Source: Methanosphaera sp. WGK6 (GTDB lineage Archaea > Methanobacteriota > Methanobacteria > Methanobacteriales > Methanobacteriaceae). Taken from it: 64,000 nt of DNA. The notes beneath the pieces are model-generated. The model was not told the DNA's origin, searched no databases, and worked only from the letters and a program-made list of their open reading frames with translations. The DNA lies in assembly GCF_001729965.1 (NCBI RefSeq), contig NZ_JRWK01000005.1:1-64000 (forward strand). Direction: 5' to 3'. Made by a program: the position numbers and the translations under genes. Positions 1-8,914 of this stretch are shown piece after piece (the first letter of the stretch is position 1; each line of letters starts with the position of its first letter).

Positions 1-573
1 AATTTTAATCTAAGCGAATAAAATAGTATACACACTGTTTTTAATAGAAGTATAAGTAAACAAAATAAAGGATTAATAAATAATTTCAAATTATCTATTG
101 GCAGTGATATATTAATTCTAATATATTTACCACATCATGTATTGTTATACATCGCTTAACGTACATCAAACTAAAAATTTTGCCTTAGACAAATTTTTTC
201 TAGTTTTCATTATTAAATAAAAATTATATTGCTACACTTGGAAAAAACAACTTTCATCACAATGAACATAATGTTCAATTTGTTCAAGTGTTACGCTTTT
301 TGTAGCACATACTATATACAACAAATCAACCATCACAATTTTATTAGAAAATATTGCAATTATTTTTGTAAGAAAATAGGTACAATTCATTAAAAAAACA
401 GAATTATTTTTATGAAATAAATTTTGAAAAGGTACTGCATAAAATATTGGAACAAAAATATGTTACATTAAACTTAAAAATCATACATTAATATTCAATA
501 AAATATTTTTCTTTAAATTGATAAATAAAATAAAAATTATAAATAATAATATTCAATTTTTAAAATATATTAT
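1..573. other. Intergenic region with nested inverted repeats
   Basis: No convincing gene is visible. A nested inverted repeat lies at 231-306. ACACTTG (234-240) can pair with CAAGTGT (285-291), GCTACA (231-236) alternatively with TGTAGC (301-306), and a perfect palindrome TGAACATAATGTTCA sits at 263-277. The rest is AT-rich and contains no recognisable tRNA or insertion-sequence end. Confidence 0.4.
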
Positions 574-585
574 TTGGAAAAAATT

Positions 586-1029
586 ATGTTCACAGAAAAA
601 ACTCATAAAGAAGATATGCCTGTACATTTACTAAAGAAAATAATGCAAGCACGAAAAATGTTTAAAGATAAAGGAATAAAAAAGTCAGGATATAATCAAT
701 TTCAAAAATTTTCATATTACGAACTTAAAGATATAATTCCTGAAGCTATAGAAATTTGTCTAGAATTAAATATAGCAACACAATTTACCTATGAATATAA
801 TCGTTATGTTCTTAGAGTATATGACTTAGATAATTTAGAGGAAATTGAATTTTCCATGCCCGGTAAAGAATTACCTAATGAGGGAAATGTAAATAATCAA
901 TTACAAAATATAGGCAAAGTACAAACATATACTCGTCGTTATTTATATATGCAATTCTTAGATATTACAGAAAATGATGTGGTAGATGCAAGTAAACCTA
1001 AAAAGAGTTATAAATATCCAATAAGTTAG
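586..1029 (+). CDS. ERF-family single-strand annealing protein
   Basis: This 147-residue protein resembles the ERF family of phage-type recombination mediators, which bind single-stranded DNA and anneal complementary strands. The N-terminal half carries the KFSYYELKDIIPEA segment. The C-terminal half carries GKVQTYTRRYLYMQFLDI followed by an acidic ENDVVD, like the family's 'TYARRY...DD' signature. A TTG 12 bases upstream (574) could add four residues, but neither start has a Shine-Dalgarno. No other viral gene is visible, so it may be a domesticated or residual proviral gene. The family call rests on motif recognition only. Confidence 0.6.
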   Translation: MFTEKTHKEDMPVHLLKKIMQARKMFKDKGIKKSGYNQFQKFSYYELKDIIPEAIEICLELNIATQFTYEYNRYVLRVYDLDNLEEIEFSMPGKELPNEGNVNNQLQNIGKVQTYTRRYLYMQFLDITENDVVDASKPKKSYKYPIS

Positions 1030-1037
1030 GTGTTTTT

Positions 1038-1415
1038 ATGGTAGTTGAAGAAGTTTGTGCAGGTAAACTAGTGGATCGTAAATCACAGTTTTATGCACAT
1101 TTATATAAAATTAGTAATTTAGAATCAGATGTTTTAGAGATACAAAAAATTCATAACAAAAAATATAAAAAAGCAGCTCATCATTGTTATGCTGCATTAT
1201 GTGGTAATGATGAAGATTCACGTAATGATGGTGAAGTAGGTTCTCCTGGTCGTGTATTACTAGAATTATTACATGAATATAAACTTGATGGTTACATGAT
1301 TATGATTTCACGTAAATTTGGTGGTATTAAATTAGGTCAGGGCGGGGTTGCACGTGCATTTAGAAATACTGGACGTGGTGTTATAGAATCCTATTTATCT
1401 AGTCAAAAAGAATAG
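1038..1415 (+). CDS. YigZ/IMPACT (UPF0029) family protein
   Basis: The 125-residue product matches the N-terminal domain of the YigZ/IMPACT family. It has the DRKSQFYAHLY entry strand, an AAHHCYA segment, the glycine-rich DGEVGSPGRVLLE loop and the KFGGIKLGQGG segment typical of the fold. Bacterial YigZ has a second C-terminal domain that is absent here. In eukaryotes IMPACT modulates Gcn2 signalling; the archaeal function is unknown. It begins 8 bases after the ERF-like gene, so the two may be co-transcribed. Confidence 0.8.
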   Translation: MVVEEVCAGKLVDRKSQFYAHLYKISNLESDVLEIQKIHNKKYKKAAHHCYAALCGNDEDSRNDGEVGSPGRVLLELLHEYKLDGYMIMISRKFGGIKLGQGGVARAFRNTGRGVIESYLSSQKE

Positions 1416-1446
1416 AATTTTTTATTTTCTAAAAAAAGGATGGAGG

Positions 1447-2346
1447 TTAGTAGTAGAAATAATCATCTTCATCTTCTTTTATATTAGTTTCATATTTTTT
1501 ATACTGATTATTTCCATTTTTCTTATTTCTTGATTTTCTATAATTAGTGTTATCTGAGTAATCATTGTAGTATTCATTGTACTGTCTTTTATTTCTTAAA
1601 TGTTTATCTACATTATTATCCACATAACTCTTATTAGAATAATGATATAATTCTTTTTTATTATCTTTAATTTCACTAGGTACTGTAAGAACAGTGTATA
1701 AAATGGATATAATTATTGCTATATTTACATATTCTCTTATTGAACTGAATAATGAATATAATAATGAAGCATGTACATTAGTATCTGCATAACCCATAAT
1801 TAATTCAATTATTCCTACTATAATTAGTATAATTCCATGATGTGTTCCTAATTTTTTAGAAACTAGAGGATATATACCCATTACAATTAAAGCATAACCT
1901 ATTGTTCTAAGTAAAGTCCAATTAGTAATTGATTCTAAACCTAAAAATATATCATATGGTATAATACCTATAGCACCTAAGAAGTGAATAAGTTCTATAA
2001 TTAATATCACTACTAATGGGAATAAGAAAAGTGCTCTTGTACTAATATGTGATTCACTTTGTTTTTGAGTTCTATCATATTTTGGATAAGAAGTCCCTCG
2101 TTGATAATTATTCCTTGTAGAGTGGTTATTTATTTCAAAAGAATGATATTCATCAGTTTTATCGAATTCAGATATTTTATCTTTAACAGGTTCTTTGAAA
2201 TATGTTTTTAGAAACTCTGCAATAATAGATGATACAACAGATCCTATAATAGTTCCACTAATACCCATTACTGATGTGAGTACTGCAACAATTCCAGAAA
2301 TAAGTCCTAATATTAAGATATCTGAAATTTGTGATTTTGATGCCAT
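1447..2346 (-). CDS. Multi-spanning membrane protein of unknown function
   Basis: I do not recognise this 299-residue protein. It has a long glycine- and serine-rich hydrophobic segment at residues 9-46, a charged cytoplasmic-looking stretch to about 103, then four or five hydrophobic helices (about 104-125, 145-162, 168-187, 195-220). The tail from about 225 is rich in Asn, Tyr, Lys and Asp and looks disordered. AAGGAAGTG upstream of the ATG serves as ribosome-binding site. A G8 tract lies about 115 bases upstream of the start. Confidence 0.75.
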   Translation of the reverse strand: MASKSQISDILILGLISGIVAVLTSVMGISGTIIGSVVSSIIAEFLKTYFKEPVKDKISEFDKTDEYHSFEINNHSTRNNYQRGTSYPKYDRTQKQSESHISTRALFLFPLVVILIIELIHFLGAIGIIPYDIFLGLESITNWTLLRTIGYALIVMGIYPLVSKKLGTHHGIILIIVGIIELIMGYADTNVHASLLYSLFSSIREYVNIAIIISILYTVLTVPSEIKDNKKELYHYSNKSYVDNNVDKHLRNKRQYNEYYNDYSDNTNYRKSRNKKNGNNQYKKYETNIKEDEDDYFYY

Positions 2347-2462
2347 TAAATTTCACTTCCTTAATATAAATTATTCATTCTTAAGTTTCAATATATATTT
2401 TTCATAATTAATAAATTATTTGAAAAAAAAATATATGTCTAAGTTAATCATTTAAAAAAAAA

Positions 2463-2470
2463 GGGGGGGG
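2463..2470. repeat. Homopolymer tract A9-G8
   Basis: A run of nine A is followed directly by eight G. A G8 run is exceptional in DNA this poor in G and C. It lies between the stop codon of the 67-residue gene and the start of the 299-residue membrane protein, on the promoter side of the latter. Confidence 0.9.
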
Positions 2471-2526
2471 AACTACTTAATTCAAGTTAATAAAAAAAAA
2501 TAGTTTGGAGATAAGTTAGTTATTTT

Positions 2527-2730
2527 TTATTTATAATATCCTTCTTCTTCTGGAATAAAATCATCTTTAGTTAAATTTCCCATATCTTTAAATTCTAAAG
2601 CATTTAATTTATATTGTTCTAATGAAGTTAATTGTTTTTCTTCTTCTTTTCCAATGAGAGTTAATTCCATATTAATATATTTATAATAACTTTTATTTTC
2701 TGAATTTGGAGGTAAATCTACTATTTTCAA
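2527..2730 (-). CDS. Small acidic hypothetical protein
   Basis: A 67-residue hydrophilic protein with no recognised domain, ending in an acidic, tyrosine-containing tail (PEEEGYYK). It starts at TTG with a good ribosome-binding site (GAGAGGT, about 6 bases upstream), which supports translation. The first internal ATG is at codon 21. No neighbour suggests a role. Confidence 0.55.
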   Translation of the reverse strand: MKIVDLPPNSENKSYYKYINMELTLIGKEEEKQLTSLEQYKLNALEFKDMGNLTKDDFIPEEEGYYK

Positions 2731-2947
2731 TAATAACCTCTCATTTATTCATATAATTTTAAATATTGTTTTAATTATTAATTATAATAATTATCTAAAG
2801 GATATTTTATTTATATATACATATATTTGTAATTAATAACTTCAATAAAATTAGTTTGTTTAAATTTTAAAAGTAGTGTTTAAATTTACAGATTAAAAAT
2901 GAAAAATAAAATAATTACATTAAAATTAAATATAGTTCTTTGAAAAG

Positions 2948-3031
2948 TGCAGGAGATGGGATTCGAACCCACGTAGGCCTACGCCAGAGGATCTTAAGTC
3001 CACCCCCTTTGGCCAGCTCGGGCACCCCTGC
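2948..3031 (-). tRNA. tRNA-Leu (anticodon TAA), copy 1
   Basis: An 84-base class II tRNA on the minus strand. The acceptor GCAGGGG pairs with CTCCTGC, the variable arm is long, the T-loop is GGTTCGAATCC, and the anticodon loop CTTAAGA contains TAA. The discriminator base is A and no CCA is encoded. An identical copy lies at 3189-3272. Confidence 0.96.
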
Positions 3032-3085
3032 ATATAAAAAATTAGTTATTGTTTTTCATTTATACTTTTTTTACAGAATAAATTA

Positions 3086-3157
3086 AGCCTTAGGGGGGAA
3101 TTGAACCCTCGACCTATGCCTTACCAAGGCATCGCTCTACCCCTGAGCCACTAAGGC
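3086..3157 (-). tRNA. tRNA-Thr (anticodon GGT)
   Basis: A 72-base tRNA with acceptor GCCTTAG pairing CTAAGGC, anticodon loop TTGGTAA (GGT) and T-loop GGTTCAATTCC. The discriminator is T and no CCA is encoded. It sits between two identical tRNA-Leu genes on the same strand. Confidence 0.95.
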
Positions 3158-3188
3158 AATTTTTAGTTAAATTAGTTTCTTTAATAAG

Positions 3189-3272
3189 TGCAGGAGATGG
3201 GATTCGAACCCACGTAGGCCTACGCCAGAGGATCTTAAGTCCACCCCCTTTGGCCAGCTCGGGCACCCCTGC
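3189..3272 (-). tRNA. tRNA-Leu (anticodon TAA), copy 2
   Basis: Identical over its 84 bases to the tRNA-Leu at 2948-3031. The flanks immediately outside (AAG before, ATATAAAAA after on the + strand) are also similar, suggesting a local duplication around tRNA-Thr. No CCA is encoded. Confidence 0.96.
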
Positions 3273-3662
3273 ATATAAAAAAATTTTAGTTTTTAAATAA
3301 TTACGTTCTAACCCATATTAGAACAATATTATATTTTAATTAAGTTATATATATACTTTATGCATATCTTATGAAATAAAAATAAATTCAATTAAAAACA
3401 CATACACATACATTTTTGCAATATTTTCAATAAAATAAGATGGACTATAAAACAAGTTTATAACATAGTAATTTATGTTTTTTAACACATAAATTATTAT
3501 AATTTATACCAATAATCAATAACTCCAACACGCCTAATTATTCTTATAAACATGAAACTCATTATATTGTAATATAAAATAAGTAAATTTAATATTACTG
3601 TAAAAATATATTTACTAACTAACTTGACTAGATAAAATTTTTCATAAACAGTGAGCTAAACT
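3273..3662. other. Intergenic region, promoter of the PhoU-like gene
   Basis: AT-rich sequence between the tRNA cluster promoter (minus strand) and the HTH-PhoU gene (plus strand). It must hold both promoters. Several TATA-like stretches exist, so I cannot assign one confidently, and I see no open frame of note. Confidence 0.4.
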
Positions 3663-4568
3663 ATGCCTAAGAACATAAAAAATAACACATTAAAAGAAAT
3701 TCTCGATATTATATTATATGAAGCACCATCTACTCAGGATGAAATTGCTGATAAACTAAATATCAGTAGACGTTATGTAACAAAATTACTAAAACCATTA
3801 ATAGATGAAAATGTAATTAAAAAAGCATATGTTGTGGATTTAAAAAAATTTAATGAAATTTCTGAAAACTACGAAACAGACCACTCAGTACCAGCATATT
3901 CTGGAGAATACTTTATAAAAGAAATGTTAAAAGAAATGGGTGAACAGATATGTAAACAATTTGCATGGTCCTTTGAATCAATGAAAACTAATGATATTGA
4001 CCTTGCACAAAGAGCTCTTGATGAAGATAAAAATACAAACCATATGTATAATAAAATAAAGTCATCAACAGATACTGTTATATCACTAGATCCATATTTT
4101 GAATTTAACAATACTATTATGTTTAATGAAATTGCATATGATATGGAACGTATTGGAGACCATATATGTCATATTCCTAAGTTTGTTCTTGAAGAAAATA
4201 AGGAAGTGGAAGAACCAGTTATTGACGTTTTAGAAGAAATGTATGAAATGTCAAATACTATGTTTAAAAAAGCAGTGCAAAGTTTTCTTAAATATGACAT
4301 GAATATTAAAGAAAAAATGGATAGATATGAGAATGAATTAACTAATCTACAAAAATTAGCTACTAAAAAAATTTCAAGTCAGATGGCTAGAGATGATATT
4401 AATAAAAATAATTCGACATACTATCTTGTATTATTCAGAGTTGTTAAATCATTTGAACGTATTGGTGATATTTCTATTGAAATTACAGAGGCTACCACAC
4501 AATTTTATATTGAAAATCAATCAACATTAAATGCTAATAACTTGAAATATTTGAATAATAAAAAATAA
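3663..4568 (+). CDS. HTH-PhoU phosphate-responsive regulator
   Basis: The 301-residue protein joins an N-terminal winged helix-turn-helix (residues about 10-60, with STQDEIADKLNISRRYVTKLL as recognition region) to two PhoU helical repeats (about 85-190 and 200-290). Each repeat carries the family motif: EIAYDMERIGDHICHI in the first and VVKSFERIGDISIEI in the second. PhoU proteins bind metals through these acidic motifs and control phosphate transport. The HTH suggests direct DNA binding. No pst or phn transporter gene is adjacent. It stands alone with its own promoter. Confidence 0.85.
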   Translation: MPKNIKNNTLKEILDIILYEAPSTQDEIADKLNISRRYVTKLLKPLIDENVIKKAYVVDLKKFNEISENYETDHSVPAYSGEYFIKEMLKEMGEQICKQFAWSFESMKTNDIDLAQRALDEDKNTNHMYNKIKSSTDTVISLDPYFEFNNTIMFNEIAYDMERIGDHICHIPKFVLEENKEVEEPVIDVLEEMYEMSNTMFKKAVQSFLKYDMNIKEKMDRYENELTNLQKLATKKISSQMARDDINKNNSTYYLVLFRVVKSFERIGDISIEITEATTQFYIENQSTLNANNLKYLNNKK

Positions 4569-4772
4569 ATTCACACTATTAGTTCACATTTCTTATTTTT
4601 CAAAATTATATTTATTGTATAATTAGATTACTTTCCAAAAGTAATTTTTTAAATAATTATTAACTTAAATTATATTAAAATAATAATTAATTAAATTAAT
4701 AAAGTAAGTCTAAAGTATTAAAATTAGAATAGATTAATTAAAAATAATGAATGAAGATGAAAAATAGATTAA

Positions 4773-5615
4773 TTATTCATCTTTTAGGATAACTGTAGCA
4801 TGCCTAGCAGCCCAACATTGAACACAAATCCCCACCGGAAGTCCAGCAGTATGAGTATCAGCCATTTCAACATTTACACCAAGAGTAGTTGTTTTTCCAC
4901 CAAGACCCATAGGACCAATACCAGTACCATTTGCAATAGAAAGTAATTCCTCTTCAAGATTTGCTAAACGTTCATCATTATTATGTTCAGTAATAGGTCT
5001 AAGTAATGCTTTTTTAGCTAATTTCATAACCATATCAGATGATCCCCCAATACCCACACCAATAACTGTAGGTGGACAAGGTTTACCTCCTGCTGATAAA
5101 ATTGCTTCTTCAAAAAATTTTTTAATTCCATCAATTCCTTCACCAGGTAGAAGCATTGCTAATTTATTATTATTTTCTGAACCAAAACCTTTTGGAAATA
5201 CTGTTAATTCTAATTCTTCTTCATCAGATAATTCAACATTAATTTGTGGAATACCGTTACCAATATTATTTCCAGAATTTTGTCTAGTTAATGGATCAAC
5301 AACATTTGTTCTTAAAGGTACTGTTTCAGTTGCACGTTTAACACCATCAATTATTCCTTCTTGTAGGTTTTCCACATCAACTTTTCCTAATTTAACAAAA
5401 ATTATTGGAAGTCCTGTGTCCTGACACATAGGTATACTTTTTTCTTCAGCAATTGCTATATTATCTAAAATAGATTTAATGTTAAGTTTAGCAATATCAC
5501 TTTCTTCATTATCATATGCATTCTTTAATGCTTCTTTTATATCATCAGGTAAAACTATAGCAGCTTCTTTATATATTTGACATACTGCATCTGCAACTTG
5601 TTCTTGAGTAATCAT
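4773..5615 (-). CDS. fumA: Class I fumarate hydratase, alpha subunit
   Basis: The 280-residue product is the N-terminal (alpha) half of an iron-sulfur class I fumarase/tartrate dehydratase, interconverting fumarate and malate in the cytoplasm. Iron-sulfur ligands include Cys64 in PMCQDTGLP, the Cys of [18 protein letters not shown] and the C-terminal CVQC. The beta subunit is encoded separately in many archaea and is not in this window. It lies about 175 bases downstream of porB on the same strand, but the porB end has a hairpin, so it may be its own unit. Its stop lies in a hairpin (AAGATGAA/TTCATCTT, 4754-4783). Confidence 0.92.
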   Translation of the reverse strand: MITQEQVADAVCQIYKEAAIVLPDDIKEALKNAYDNEESDIAKLNIKSILDNIAIAEEKSIPMCQDTGLPIIFVKLGKVDVENLQEGIIDGVKRATETVPLRTNVVDPLTRQNSGNNIGNGIPQINVELSDEEELELTVFPKGFGSENNNKLAMLLPGEGIDGIKKFFEEAILSAGGKPCPPTVIGVGIGGSSDMVMKLAKKALLRPITEHNNDERLANLEEELLSIANGTGIGPMGLGGKTTTLGVNVEMADTHTAGLPVGICVQCWAARHATVILKDE

Positions 5616-5745
5616 ATTTTACATCCTTAAAAAAATATTTTTTTAGTTATTTCTTATAAAGAAATATGTTAAAACTAAGTATTAAATTTATATAGATAAA
5701 GAAGTTGTATTAATAGAAAATAATTTTATAAAAAAAATGTAATTT

Positions 5746-5794
5746 AAAAAAAAAGAAGATGAAAAGAGGATAATTATATTAACTATATAATTAT
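5746..5794 (-). terminator. Hairpin at the end of the por operon
   Basis: On the minus strand, a perfect nine-base stem TAATTATAT/ATATAATTA (5771-5793) overlaps the porB stop codon. A pyrimidine-rich stretch and a run of nine T (complement of 5746-5754) follow. This resembles a transcript end, although the T run is set back from the stem. Confidence 0.45.
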
Positions 5795-6666
5795 TCAAGT
5801 AAACCTAATTCTTTACTTTGTTGATCTACAAATTCTTGAATTGCATTTACGTGTTTTTCATCTAAGTGTCTGAAACGTTTTTGAACTTTTAAGTATTCAA
5901 TAACTGGTTTTTTCTCAGATGGTTTTACAGTAATATTTAATTTACCATCCTCTATTTCATAAAGTATCCAAGAATGTGTATCTACTGCTAATTTACCTAA
6001 TTTAATTGTTTTTTCAGGTGCATAACCCCATCCAGTTGCACATGGTTGTAACACGTGAATATAAGCAGGACCTTTGATTTCTGAAGCTTTTTTAACTTTA
6101 GCCATTAAATCTTGTGGATGAGCAATACTTGCTGTTGCTACATATGGAATTCCATGTGCAGCCATAATCATTGCCATGTTTTTCTTAGGTTTATCTTCAC
6201 CATAACTTACTTTACCTGCAGGAGAAGTTGTTGTTGATGCACCAAATGGTGTTGAACTACTTCTTTGAATACCAGTATTCATGTATGCTTCATTATCATA
6301 ACATATATAAATTATGTTTTGTTGTCTTTCCATTGCTCCAGATAATGATTGTAAACCTATATCAGTTGTACCACCATCTCCACCAAATACAACAATATTA
6401 GTATCTTCTTTTCCTTGTGCTTTAAGTGCTTCTTCTACTCCACTTGCTACTGCTGCAGCATTTTCAAATGCTACATGTATCCATGGTATTTCCCAAGCAG
6501 TTTCTGGATAAGGTGAGGTTACTACTTCAAGACATCCAGTTGCAGATACTGCTACAGTATTTGCTCCTAATGCTTTTAAAGCTAATCTTACAGCTATTGT
6601 AGCTCCACATCCAGAACATGCTCTGTGTCCTGGTGCTAAGTATTCTTTTTCATCAATGCCATCCAT
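5791..6666 (-). CDS. porB: Pyruvate:ferredoxin oxidoreductase, beta subunit
   Basis: This 291-residue protein is the thiamine-diphosphate-binding subunit. The TPP site runs from [13 protein letters not shown] to NEAYMNTG. Iron-sulfur ligands include the HRACSGCGA cysteines near residue 20, a Cys at about 46 (ATGCLEV) and a Cys in LQPCATGWG. With the other Por subunits it interconverts acetyl-CoA plus CO2 with pyruvate, using ferredoxin. In a methanogen the direction is mainly pyruvate synthesis. It is the last gene of porCDAB, 6 bases after porA. Confidence 0.96.
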   Translation of the reverse strand: MDGIDEKEYLAPGHRACSGCGATIAVRLALKALGANTVAVSATGCLEVVTSPYPETAWEIPWIHVAFENAAAVASGVEEALKAQGKEDTNIVVFGGDGGTTDIGLQSLSGAMERQQNIIYICYDNEAYMNTGIQRSSSTPFGASTTTSPAGKVSYGEDKPKKNMAMIMAAHGIPYVATASIAHPQDLMAKVKKASEIKGPAYIHVLQPCATGWGYAPEKTIKLGKLAVDTHSWILYEIEDGKLNITVKPSEKKPVIEYLKVQKRFRHLDEKHVNAIQEFVDQQSKELGLLE

Positions 6667-6672
6667 CTTAAT

Positions 6673-7812
6673 CTACTCCTTTAATCCTATCCATTCTACT
6701 TTACCAGAAGGATTTTCAGTTTTTTCAATTATTTCTTCAATTTCAGCTGGAGTTATGTCACGTCCACCTAAACCAATGATAAATCCATGTGTTTCATTAT
6801 CTAATGCAGCAGCTACTTCTAAGTATAATGCTCCACCAGCACTAAATGATACATTTTTATCAATTACAGCGAGTTTTGCATCTTTAACTGCAGCTTCTAT
6901 AGCTTCTTTAGGGAATGGTCTAAATGATCTTACTCTTACTAATCCTACTTTTTTACCTTGTTCTCTTTGTTCGTCAATTACATCTTTAATTGTTCCACAA
7001 ATTGAACCCATAGCTAGTAAGATTAAATCTGCATCTTCAGATTTGTATTCTTCTATTAAACCATAGTAACGACCAAATTTATCCCCAAATTCTTTACCTA
7101 CTTCTTCAATTACAGATTTTGATTTTTCTAATGCTTTTTCTAAGTCATGTCTTAATTCATAGTAGTATTCAGGGTCTGCTAATGTACCAAGAGACATTGG
7201 GTCTTCAGGGTCTAAATAGAAGTGTGTTCTTTTAAATTTAGGTAAGAATTCATCAACTTCTTCTTGTGGAATTAAATCTACTGGATCTACTGTGTGTGTT
7301 AAGATAAATCCATCTACACATACCATTGTTGGTAGTGATACTTCGGGATTTTCAGCTATTTTGTATGCTTGTAATATTGTATCAAAAGCTTCTTGACCTG
7401 TTTCTGCATAAAGTTGTATCCATCCACCATCTCTTTCGGATATGGAATCTTGTTGGTCGTTCCATATATTGATTGGTGAAGATAATGCACGGTTTGCATC
7501 TGCCATTACTATTGGTAATCTCATACCTGCTGCTGCAAATACTGGTTCATGCATGTATGCTAAACCTTGACTTGATGTTGCAGTGAATACTCTTACACCT
7601 GCACCTGCTGCACCGATTGCTGCACTCATTGCACTGTGTTCAGATTCTACTCTTATATAATTTGCATCTAAGTCACCATCAGCAACATAATCTGCTAATC
7701 TTTCAGAAATTACTGTTTGTGGTGTAATTGGATATACTGGTATAACACTTGGTCTTGCACGTTTTACTGCTTCTGATATTGCTTCTGCAGATGATATAAC
7801 TTTTACAACCAT
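6673..7812 (-). CDS. porA: Pyruvate:ferredoxin oxidoreductase, alpha subunit
   Basis: The 379-residue alpha subunit shows the YPITPQT motif near residue 30 and the [21 protein letters not shown] region typical of this family. I chose the ATG at 7812 (MVVKVISS). It has a good GAGAGGGA ribosome-binding site and avoids a 20-base overlap with porD that an upstream start would create. With porB it forms the catalytic pair that binds pyruvate and TPP. Third gene of the por operon. Confidence 0.96.
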   Translation of the reverse strand: MVVKVISSAEAISEAVKRARPSVIPVYPITPQTVISERLADYVADGDLDANYIRVESEHSAMSAAIGAAGAGVRVFTATSSQGLAYMHEPVFAAAGMRLPIVMADANRALSSPINIWNDQQDSISERDGGWIQLYAETGQEAFDTILQAYKIAENPEVSLPTMVCVDGFILTHTVDPVDLIPQEEVDEFLPKFKRTHFYLDPEDPMSLGTLADPEYYYELRHDLEKALEKSKSVIEEVGKEFGDKFGRYYGLIEEYKSEDADLILLAMGSICGTIKDVIDEQREQGKKVGLVRVRSFRPFPKEAIEAAVKDAKLAVIDKNVSFSAGGALYLEVAAALDNETHGFIIGLGGRDITPAEIEEIIEKTENPSGKVEWIGLKE

Positions 7813-7813
7813 A

Positions 7814-8056
7814 TTATTCCCTCTCCATTTCAATTGCTTTTACTGGACATTCTTCTGCACATATTCCACAACCTTTACAGTAGTCATAGTCAGGATCATA
7901 TTCTAAATTAATACATCCATCTGGACAGAATAAATAACAGATACCACAATTTATACATTTATCTTTATCTGCAACTGGTTTGAATGTCCTCCAACTTCCA
8001 GTTTTATTTTTTCTAGTACTTCCAGGTTCTTTTACAGCTGCTCCTATTGATTCCAT
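7814..8056 (-). CDS. porD: Pyruvate:ferredoxin oxidoreductase, delta subunit (2x[4Fe-4S] ferredoxin)
   Basis: An 80-residue ferredoxin-like subunit with two cluster-binding motifs, [15 protein letters not shown] and [12 protein letters not shown], after the conserved [11 protein letters not shown] segment. It passes electrons between the catalytic core and ferredoxin. I start it at the ATG at 8056 (MESIGAAV), because GGTGA lies four bases upstream and the length matches family members. A longer frame begins at 8086 and would overlap porC. Confidence 0.93.
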   Translation of the reverse strand: MESIGAAVKEPGSTRKNKTGSWRTFKPVADKDKCINCGICYLFCPDGCINLEYDPDYDYCKGCGICAEECPVKAIEMERE

Positions 8057-8078
8057 AATTTCACCTATTCTCCTTAAT

Positions 8079-8621
8079 TTACTCATTTATATATTTATTA
8101 TAGATGTATTCTGTAGCTTCAACATTTGATTTTGCTACTTTTCCTTTGAATGTATCATTAATTGTATTTACTAAGGAATCTATAGATACTACACCTGTTT
8201 TTGCAGATAAGTAACCTAACATTATTGTGTTTACAATGTTTCTTCCAATAATATCTAATGCTACTCCTGTTGCATCAACTGCATGAGTTTCTACATTTTT
8301 TTCTTCTGTGAAAGATAAACTTTCTCTTTCAGAGTTTATTAAAACTGAACCATCTTTTTGTAATCCTGATGATAAATTAACCACATTAGCTAATGTTTCA
8401 TCTAATACTACCACATATTTTGGTTCGTATATCTGATATCTTCTTCTAATTGGTTTATCACTGATTCTTGCGAATGCAGTTACTGGTGCTCCTCTTCTTT
8501 CTACACCAAATGAGGGGAAAGCTTGTGTGTATTTACCTTCTTCAAATACTGCTTTAGCCAAAATTTCAGCTGCAGTTACAGCTCCTTGACCCCCACGTCC
8601 ATGAAATCTTATTTCAATCAT
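8079..8621 (-). CDS. porC: Pyruvate:ferredoxin oxidoreductase, gamma subunit
   Basis: The 180-residue gamma subunit begins with the diagnostic [19 protein letters not shown] segment and contains the [20 protein letters not shown] motif. It completes the four-subunit enzyme and is involved in CoA binding in this family. It is the first gene of porCDAB; the promoter must lie in the 284 bases shared with the divergent gene at 8915. Confidence 0.95.
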
Positions 8622-8914
8622 TGAGAATATCCTCCAAAATCATCTCATAAATTATTTTATAGTATGTGAATAAAAATAGTCACGTCTTAGATAAATGTTT
8701 GTATTATTAATAGTATTTTTCATCAAATATCTACACTATAATTAATCATATTAAATCATTATATTTTTTAATTATATTCTTTATTATATTTATAATTGTG
8801 GTATATGAAATTAGACAATTTGAAAAAAGAGATTAATTAATGAAAAAAATGCAAATATTTAAAAATACATATATATACTAAAAAAAATATGTTTAAAATA
8901 ATAATGTGATAAAT

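Noticed and set aside
231-306. Inverted repeats as insertion-sequence ends
   Set aside because: No transposase frame lies between or next to them and no target-site duplication is visible.
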